Source: Papio anubis (lineage: Eukaryota > Chordata > Mammalia > Primates > Cercopithecidae). From it: 64,000 bases of DNA. The position numbers and the translations under genes were made by a program. Below the pieces are notes generated by a model that did not search any database, was not told where the DNA came from, and saw only the letters and a list, made by a program, of their open reading frames with translations. Positions 55,890 to 64,000 of this stretch are shown one piece after another; within the stretch, counting starts at the first letter, position 1; every line of letters starts with the position of its first letter. The stretch covers positions 8,331,501 through 8,395,500 of the forward strand of contig NC_044977.1 in assembly GCF_008728515.1 (NCBI RefSeq). Direction: 5' to 3'.

Positions 55890-56550
55890 AAAACTTTCTC
55901 AGAAGTTTTCGTGTTTATACTTACAATTTTACATTCTCACTTCTTATTCTCTCTCCAACCTCTTCCCATTGGTTGTTGTCCCACACAACTTCTCTAAAAT
56001 GACTTTAATCAAAGTGACTATTGACTTTCATCTTCCCAAGCCAATCTTTATCTCCAGTCCTTACCTTATATTAAGCAGCATTTGATACATTTTGCCACTT
56101 ATTCCAAGATAAAACATGTAATTCTCTGGGGTTCCAAGACTCTCTACTTGATATTCCTATTACCTCACTGTCAGCTTTTTCCCAAGGGTCTTACCTGGAT
56201 TATTTCACTGCTCCTGCTATAACATTAGAATATATCATGACTAATACCTGGATTTCTTTCTTATATATTTTCTTTGAGTGGTCAATGAAGTCTCATGAGT
56301 TTAAAATCATCTATAGGCTGTTTATCTTCAAAAATATTTCTCTAGTTTCGGGCTATTCCCTGATATTCAGACTCACGTTTTATCACCTGGACATCACAGT
56401 CTACATCCCTAATGTGCATCTCAAACCTAACATGATTGAAACAAAACTTCTCATTCACTTCATATGCCACCATGCAAAATTTACTCCTTCCCTAGCTATC
56501 TCACCTAAATAATATTTCCCTAGACTGGGAATATTCCTTGATTATTTCTT
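55890..56550 (+). mobile_element. L2 ORF2 (reverse-transcriptase region) fragment
   Basis: This is an internal piece of the CR1-like LINE L2, not the common 3' end. In order: TCTCTCCAACCTCTTCCCAT, TAAGCAGCATTTGATACATT, AAGTCTCATGAGTTTAAAAT, CATCTATAGGCTGTTTATC (the place of the RT catalytic YADD, here destroyed), and ATGTGCATCTCAAACCTAAC. The 91-codon open frame at 56237-56512 is partly in this frame but is not functional. Confidence 0.82.
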
Positions 56551-56567
56551 TTGCTTTAACCCTTATA

Positions 56568-56613
56568 TTAGGTTGGCACAACAGTAATTGCTGTTTTTGC
56601 CATTACTTTTAAT
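56568..56613 (+). mobile_element. Half-copy of MADE1 (mariner MITE)
   Basis: TTAGGTTGGCACAACAGTAA then TTGCTGTTTTTGCCATTACT is one terminal inverted repeat plus the centre. The second half is missing. A TA precedes it, as for mariner targets. Confidence 0.88.
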
Positions 56614-56849
56614 CCATCTTTGAGCCCTCTCAGCATTGCTTCCCAAGCATAATCGAACTTTAATTTTTCTTCTCCGCCACTGAAATATTTGTATCCCAAA
56701 ACAAACATCTCTGTCTGAATTACTGAGACATCTTCCTACACACTGTCACTATTTAAATGATTGATCTTGAATTTGAACGCTAACCTCTGGAATGAAGTTG
56801 GGGAATTTGTGTGGACAATTTGCTTTCTAACTTGCTTATTCTTTCTACC

Positions 56850-58856
56850 TCTCTTTAAGGGATGCCAATGAGTCATAGGTTTGTTCTCTTTACATAATAC
56901 TATAATTCTCAGAGCTTTACTTCACTTTTTCATGTTATTGTTTCCTTATTTTTGCCTGATTCAAATAACCGGTGTTCAGGATCTGAGATTCTTTCCTCAG
57001 TTTGGTTTATTCTGGTGTTAATGCCTCTGATTATATTATGAAATTCTTATAGTGAGTTTTTCAGCTCTATCAGATTAAGTTTGGCTCTTTCTTAAAATGA
57101 CTATTTCATTTTTCACCTCTTGAATCTTTGTTCTGCATCTTGACAATCTTCATTGTCATCCAGATTCTGAATTCTCTGTCATTTCAGCCATGTATAGGAA
57201 GAATCAATATTGTTAAAAATGGCCATACTGCCCAAAGCAATTATAGATGCAATGCCTTTTCTATCAAATTACCAACATCATTTTTCACAGAATTAGAAAA
57301 ACTTATGCTAAAATTCACATGGCACCAAAAAAGGGCCTGAGTAGCCAAAGCAATCCTAAGTAAAGAGAAAAAGGCTGGACACAACACACTACCTGATTTC
57401 AAACTATACTTCAAGGCTACAGTAACAAAAACAGCATGGTACTGGTACAAAAATGGACACATAAATAGAACGGGTTAGAGAAAGCAGAAATTAAGCCATA
57501 TATCTCCAACCATCTGATGTTCAACACAGTCAACAAACAGTAGCAAGCAATGAAGAAAAGACTACCCTACTCAATAAATAGTGCTGGGAAAACTGGCTAG
57601 CCATATGCAGAAGTGGGCCCCTTCCTTTCACCACATACAAAAATCAACTCAATATGGATTAAATACATAAATATAAAACCTGAAACTATAAAAAGTCTGG
57701 AAAGAAACCTGTGAAATACCAATCTGGACATTGATCCTGGCAAAGATTTCATGATGAAGACTCCAAAAGCAATTACAAAATTGCAATTACAATTACAATC
57801 ACAAAAGCAATTACCTAATTAAACTAAAAAATATATGCACAGCATAAGAAAATATGAACAGATTATACAGACACCCAGAGAATAAAAGAAAATACTTATT
57901 TCCAAACTATGCATTCTACAATGGTCTAATATCCAAAATCCACAAGGAACTTAAACCAACAAGCAAAAACCAAACAACTTCATTAAAAAATGTGCAAAGA
58001 ATATGAACAGGCACTTCTCAAAAGAAGACGTACATATAGATGGCAAATATGAGAAACAGCTCAACATCAGGAATTATTAAAGAAATGTAAATCAAAACCA
58101 TAATAAGTTATCATCTCACACCAGTCAGAAGAGTTATTATTAAAAGGTCAAAAAACAACAAGTATTGGTGAAGTTGCAGAGAAAAAGGAATGCTTACATA
58201 CTGTTTATGGAAATGTAAACTAGTTCAACAACTGTAGAAAGCTGTTTGAGGATTTCTAAAAGAATGTAAAACAGACCTGCCATCGTTCAATCCAGCAATC
58301 ACATTACTGAGTATATATCCAAAAAGATGTAAATCAGTCTCCCTAAAGACTCTTGGTAGTGTATGTTCATTGCAGCACTTTTCACAATAGCAAATACATG
58401 GAATCATCATTGATGCCCATCAACAGTGGGCCAGATAAAAAAAATGTGGTACATATAAGCCATGGAATACTATGTAGTCATAAAAAGAATAAAATCATAT
58501 CCTTTGCAGCAATGTGGATGCAGCTAAAGGCCACTACCCTAAGCTAATTAATGCAGAAACAGACAACCATATACCACATGTTGTCACTTATAAGTGTTAA
58601 CATGTGGTACATATGGTAGTTAAACATTGAGTACACATAGTCTCATAGGTGGAACAATTGACATGGGGACCTAATTGAGGGCAGAGAGTAGGAGGAAAGT
58701 GAGGATTGAAAAACTACCTGTTGGGTGCTATGCTCTCTATCTGGGTGGCAAAATAATTTGTACACCAAACCTCAGCAATACACAATTTGCCCATATAACA
58801 AACCTGCACATTGTATATCCCTAGAACCTAAAATAAAATTTGAAAAAAATGCAGTC
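56850..58856 (+). mobile_element. L1P/L1PB with 5' inversion and large internal gap
   Basis: Bases about 56850-57190 are antisense L1 5' UTR/ORF1-start text (TTCAGGATCTGAGATTCTTT, AATTCTCTGTCATTTCAGCC). At about 57190 the sequence turns to sense ORF2 C-terminal text (AGGAAGAATCAATATTGTTA). It continues through CCATACTGCCCAAAGCAATT, AACAGCATGGTACTGGTACA and CATATAACAAACCTGCACAT to the L1 end CCCTAGAACCTAAAATAAAA. The 70-codon frame at 57128-57340 and the others are remnants. About 4 kb of L1 between the two pieces is absent. Confidence 0.85.
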
Positions 58857-58869
58857 AAAAGATTTTTTA

Positions 58870-59700
58870 CTTTTTTATCAAAAGATAAACATAACAAATA
58901 CTAGGAAGGATGCGGAGAGAGGGTAACTCTTATACCCTGTTATTGAGAATATAAATTAGTACAGCCATATGAAGAACAAAATGAAGCTTCCTCAGAAAAT
59001 TAAAAACAAAACTACCATATGATCCAACAATCTCAGTACTGGCCAAAAACATAACATCTGTATGTTGAAGATATATCTGTACCCCACAATATTGTAGCAG
59101 TAGCCAAGATACAACATCAAATTAAATGTCTATCAGTGAATGAAGAAAGAAAATGAAATGTGGTATATATACACAATGAAATACTATTTAGCTATAAAAA
59201 AGAATAAAATTGTGTGAATTGTGACAATATGGATGAACCTAAAACATATTATGTTAAGTGACATAAATCAAGCACAGAAGGATAAATATGGCATAATCTC
59301 ACTTACAGGTAGAACATAAAAATGTTTATCTGTTAGAAGTAGAGAGTAGAATAGTGATTACCAGAGGCTGGAAAAAGTAGAGAGAGTTGCGGAGACGTTG
59401 GTCAACTGGTCTAAAGTTAAAATTAGATAGGAGAAAGAAGTTCTGGTGTTGTATTGCACAATAGGATGACTATAGTAAATAATAACATATTGTATACTTC
59501 ATAATAGTTAGAAGAAATAATTTTGAATGTTCTTACCACAAAGAAATGACAAGGGTTTGAAGTCGTCTGTTTTTATTATCCTGATTTGATCACTACACAC
59601 TGTATGTAAACATCCCTCTGTACACCATTTGTGTCAAAATGTCACCTGTACCCATAAATAGATAGGGAAAATTGTCATGTGTTATAAAAACAAAATAAAA
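58870..59700 (+). mobile_element. L1MA-age 3' end (sense)
   Basis: GAAGGATGCGGAGAGAGGG, CCATATGATCCAACAATCTC, GTGGTATATATACACAATGA, GATTACCAGAGGCTGG, and CCTGATTTGATCACTACACA near 59579 follow the order of an L1MA 3' end. It ends near 59700. Confidence 0.92.
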
Positions 59701-59885
59701 TTTGTAAAATTGTGCCAAATCCACAGGCTAAATACATTTAAATGTCTGTACCTGGAACACTTTGATTCTAGGAATTGGACTTCTTATGAATTATGACATG
59801 GAAGAAAGCCACTTTCCTACTGGACAGTTATGCTATTATTATTTTTAAGTAATAATTATTATTTCTATTACATAAATGTGTGTAT

Positions 59886-60515
<630 letters not shown>

Positions 60516-61980
60516 TTTTTACAAGTAACATAGCTATTTGTTTCCTCTTACAGTAGCTAGTCTACCCTAACCAATATAAAAATAAATACATTTTAGTATG
60601 GTTCTATAACAAATACTGGTTACACATGTAGTTCTGGCCTAGTAGCTCGTAGCCAGGTTATGGTCAGTGCAGGGTGGGTGTAGCAGATGCAGCAGGCTGG
60701 AAAGCTGGTGTTTCATCCTATGCTATGGAAAACTATTGCTTGTTTTAATTTGGAAGGCAGATCACATGCTTACCAACACTGAAAGTCGAGCCAAAACAAT
60801 TGAAAAGAGCAAACATATTAGCATGTATATGGTACTCTTTGCCACTTAAAACAAAGTATTATAAGAGTTAAATAATTTACGTATGATAACATCAGTAACA
60901 TTTGGTTGGCTAACAAAAAGAAATCGGAGAAAATACAGAAAATCCAAAGTAATTTGGTGACTCTGTGTCTACTGACACAAGGGAATAAGTGAAATCAAAA
61001 AGGATCAGAAGTCTTCAAGTTCTTGAGGAAATTATGCTGCAAACTGACTGCAAATGTAATGAAAGTTTCTGGTAGTAATCTGTCTTTGAAACAAACCCCG
61101 GTACTGCAAAGCCGCACCAAGAGGAAGCGGGCTTTAAAGTTACAACACCCCATTTAGATTATCAACTGAAATACCCATTTCAGATGTGATTATTGAGGAT
61201 ATAGGACAAGTAAAACTTTGCAGAGGGCAAATCATGAGCCATATAAACAATGATCAAGAAAATTCCTGCCAAGGAGAACTTTGGTCTATTCAAGAAAATT
61301 TCTTAACCATTCAGATCAAGGTGTCTTAACTATATGACCCATTTGAGTTTCATTAGTAACTGCTCTGAAAGAGTAAGGGCTGTTTTCCAGCCTTCCCTTT
61401 TTGATGGTACTTTTTATTATGTTTAAGTTCTCCTTGTTCTGCCTTTGTATACTGAGTGTTTGACAGAAAGGAGAAACATTATAACATGCCTTTTCTTTTG
61501 TAAGGTCTCTGGGCCACAGGCAACCCACTGGGTCTGATGGAGGGAACTGAGCGTTGCCTACAGGTCCTGAACTTTTAGCTGAATATAGTAATTGAGTGAG
61601 CTTTGGATTGTCACTGTTAAGAAAACATTGCATTCATTTTGTGAGACAAAGACTGTTCCTACATATTTCATGATCAAAGGAGAACGCACACAGATGGATA
61701 GTATCCACAAAAATCTGTTCTCTTCTTATTGGACTCATGGCTAAGAGACATCTGCTAATCTTTCTCATATCTAGGTGTGGCCATAACTTATCTTCAGTGG
61801 GATATTAACAGAAGGTTTGAGTGCCCTTTCCATGTCAGTCTTTACCTATTCAGCTTGCCCTTTGTATATCTTCTTTATCTTCCACTATCAATGTGCTGAC
61901 ATTTAACATAGAAACCAGTTGATAAAGCTGGCTGAACCATTTCAAACTGTTCCCATAGCCTATCAACACCCAACCTAGAC
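60516..61980. other. Unassigned stretch, no gene supported
   Basis: A 105-codon open frame on the minus strand (61316-61633) is the longest non-repeat frame nearby. It has no domain or motif that I recognise. The region is less AT-rich than usual here and could hold an old repeat. Confidence 0.45.
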
Positions 61981-61989
61981 AATTACTCT

Positions 61990-62304
61990 GGCTGGGTGCA
62001 GTGGCTCACGCCTGTAGTCCCAGAACTTTAGAAGGCTGAGGTGGTCGGTGCGCTTGAGCTCAGGAGTTCAAGATCAGTCTGGGCAACATGGTGAAACCCT
62101 TCTCTAAAACATATACAAAAATTAGTCAGGCACGGTGTCAAGTGCCTGTAGTCCTAGCTACTCAGGAGGTTGAAGTGGAAGGTTCGCTTGATCCCAGGAG
62201 GTCAAGGTTGCCGTGAGCCAAGATTGCACCACTGCACTCCAGTCTGCGCAAGAGAGCCAGAACCTGTCTAGAAAAAAAAAAAAGAAAAAGAAAAAGAAAA
62301 GAAA
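61990..62304 (+). mobile_element. AluJ-like element (sense)
   Basis: An older Alu (GCTTGAGCTCAGGAGTTCAA, GATCAGTCTGGGCAACATGG) with an A-rich AAAAAG-type tail. The 9-base duplication AATTACTCT lies at 61981-61989 and 62305-62313. Confidence 0.96.
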
Positions 62305-62313
62305 AATTACTCT

Positions 62314-63694
62314 GTAATTTTTTGTTGAGACCATTGGCCTACCTCAACTAATATAGAGTACAAAGTCTATTATTAGCGATGTATCATGTTTTCATATAAT
62401 AAAACTGCAAAGAGAATAAAATCTCTAGCTTCTTATTCCTCCTCTTCCCACTACTTTCCATATGAGGAATAGTAATGTATCTAAATGGTGAGTTTGGAAA
62501 AGAAAACCACCTATACTTGCCTAACTCTCATTATCCTTTGATTAATTTACCTACCTCAGAGAGAACACCCACTGCTGTAATATTTAAATTAGAAAAACAC
62601 ACTCTACTCCTAATTTCTGCAAATTTCAAGTAGAATTAATTCAGGGGAATGTTAGCAAGTTGTGTGGCTGCATACCCAGACGAGCCAAGTTCTCCAAAAA
62701 TAGCCTTTATTGCTAATAAGATGGCATTACAATCTTCATTTATGTGTGTCCTTTGGCTACTTTTTAAATAACGTTAGACTTGAATAGAAACACACAGTGA
62801 GCTATTTCTCAGCGTCTCTAAGAATAGCCTAAAGTTAAAACAAAACAAAATAGAACTTTACTTTTATATTTATTTCCTGAAGTAACCAAGTGCTTTTCCA
62901 AATACCTTTTCATTGTTCCTCTTCTGTCTCAGTCCGGCACTTTCACCACCCATTTAAGTAATCTAATTACATCTCTTAAGTAATCTTCAACTTGCATGGT
63001 GGAATTTATAAAGCAGCTCTATATTTGAAGTACATTGGGACATAAGCATAGGTCTTTATCTTTCACAATGTCAAAATGAAATTTCAACTAGGTTATTCTC
63101 AGGTGTGTATGATTCTTATCCACTTGTCAATTTGAAAATATATTTAATAAAGTGATTCCATTTAGTACTGTAATATCCTGATAGGATGGCACAGTAGTTT
63201 ATGACAGAAACATCTGTAAAAATACTACAAAGGTAGTGGAGAACTTCTGGCAGTTTGGGAGAGCAAATAAAAATTTTTTTAGACAGGATCAGCCCTATAT
63301 TTTCAAAATATGATGCCAAAGATATACTAAGTTAATTGTTTAGAATATATCTAAAAATATACCTAAATTATTATGATGAATATACCCTCTCTGATCCTAT
63401 TTGCCCTATTTTAATGGGATGTTAAGACTGATGTGAGTTTCATGGAACTGGTAAATTTTACCTTAATAAATTAAGCACACCAAGAAAAAAATCCAAGAAG
63501 GTCAATAAAATGTTTGACATGGACAAATTCCTTTTTAAGTCTTCCCCACAAAACATCTGCAATACTATTTTATAGAGAAAATATAACTAATATTTAAAAG
63601 CCAAGTGCTTCAGATATCATGTGTAATTTAATGCTTAAAACTCACAGCAAAGCACTATGTCTACATACAGGAAATTTTAAAAGAGAGCCAGAGA

Positions 63695-63697
<3 letters not shown>
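62314..63697. other. AT-rich stretch, nothing recognised
   Basis: No gene, RNA or nameable repeat seen. Confidence 0.45.

Positions 63698-63725
<28 letters not shown>
63698..63725. repeat. (GA)n microsatellite
   Basis: About 14 GA units. Confidence 0.97.
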
Positions 63726-63726
<1 letters not shown>

Positions 63727-63864
63727 CCAGATTACCAGATTTTCATACCCAGGAGACCTGAGTCTATGGTCCATAATGTAATTCATATGCTACTGTTAAC
63801 TCCACACTTAAAAGACTTAAGACTTTTCATTTATACTTTAGGAGCACCATGATGTAAAGCACAG

Positions 63865-64000
63865 CAGTAGAGTGAAACAAGTTATCTGGGTTTGGAAGCT
63901 AACACAATACTTGCTGTCATTATGAGAGCAATAAATAATCTACTCAAGACTTTTTTCTCCTTTGTAAAATGGCGATAATGTCAGTCCATGCATCAAAACG
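63865..64000 (+). mobile_element. MIR element (sense), runs off the window
   Basis: CAGCAGTAGAGTGAAACAAG, TATCTGGGTTTGGAAGCTAA, then TTTTCTCCTTTGTAAAATGG and CGATAATG match the MIR order. Right end lies beyond the window. Confidence 0.62.

Noticed and set aside
61316..61633. 105-codon minus-strand frame considered as a possible gene or retroviral remnant
   Set aside because: No motif recognised, no splice or promoter context; length is within chance for a less AT-rich patch.

Overview
The window is vertebrate genomic DNA from a higher primate, most likely human or an ape or Old World monkey. It holds Alu elements, one of them a CpG-rich AluY-type copy. It also holds L1 copies of very different ages, MaLR LTRs (THE1/MST and MLT1), MADE1, MIR and L2, with poly(A) tails and target-site duplications still visible. 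The background is AT-rich. I found no protein-coding gene, exon chain, structural RNA gene or CRISPR array. Nearly every open frame lies in a transposon or in unassigned AT-rich sequence, so this reads as an intergenic or deep-intronic repeat landscape. Repeat family names rest on my memory of consensus sequences, not on a search.

Layout. 1-6.4 kb: AT-rich sequence, an Alu carrying a palindromic microsatellite, and a roughly 1.5 kb GC-rich ERV1-type solo LTR flanked by 28-bp direct repeats. 6.4-11 kb: L1 3' ends, a THE1/MST LTR with a perfect 5-bp duplication, and an MLT1 LTR. 11-20 kb: a small L1 scrap, a polypurine tract, a MIR, and one old L1M inserted inside another. 20-24.8 kb: an Alu and a hAT-type remnant in otherwise unassigned DNA. 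24.8-30.3 kb: an old antisense L1M running from 3' UTR to 5' UTR. It is broken by a MADE1 half-copy, a MaLR LTR, a 5'-inverted younger L1 and an inverted copy of its own 5' region, and it ends in a degenerate tandem array of about 140-bp units.

30.3-37.4 kb: an Alu, L1 fragments, an L2 3' end, another Alu and a MER5-like scrap. 37.5-41.2 kb: a primate L1 with a 5' inversion, an 11-bp target-site duplication, and an open endonuclease-domain frame. 43.3-50.3 kb: a near full-length antisense L1M split by an MLT1 LTR that itself contains two Alus. 50-64 kb: L1M and L2 fragments, including the reverse-transcriptase part of an L2, a third 5'-inverted L1, an L1MA 3' end, two Alus and a terminal MIR.

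The elements do not work together as a system. Their value is as a stratigraphic record of retrotransposition: nested insertions, three separate 5'-inverted L1 copies, and several local duplications.
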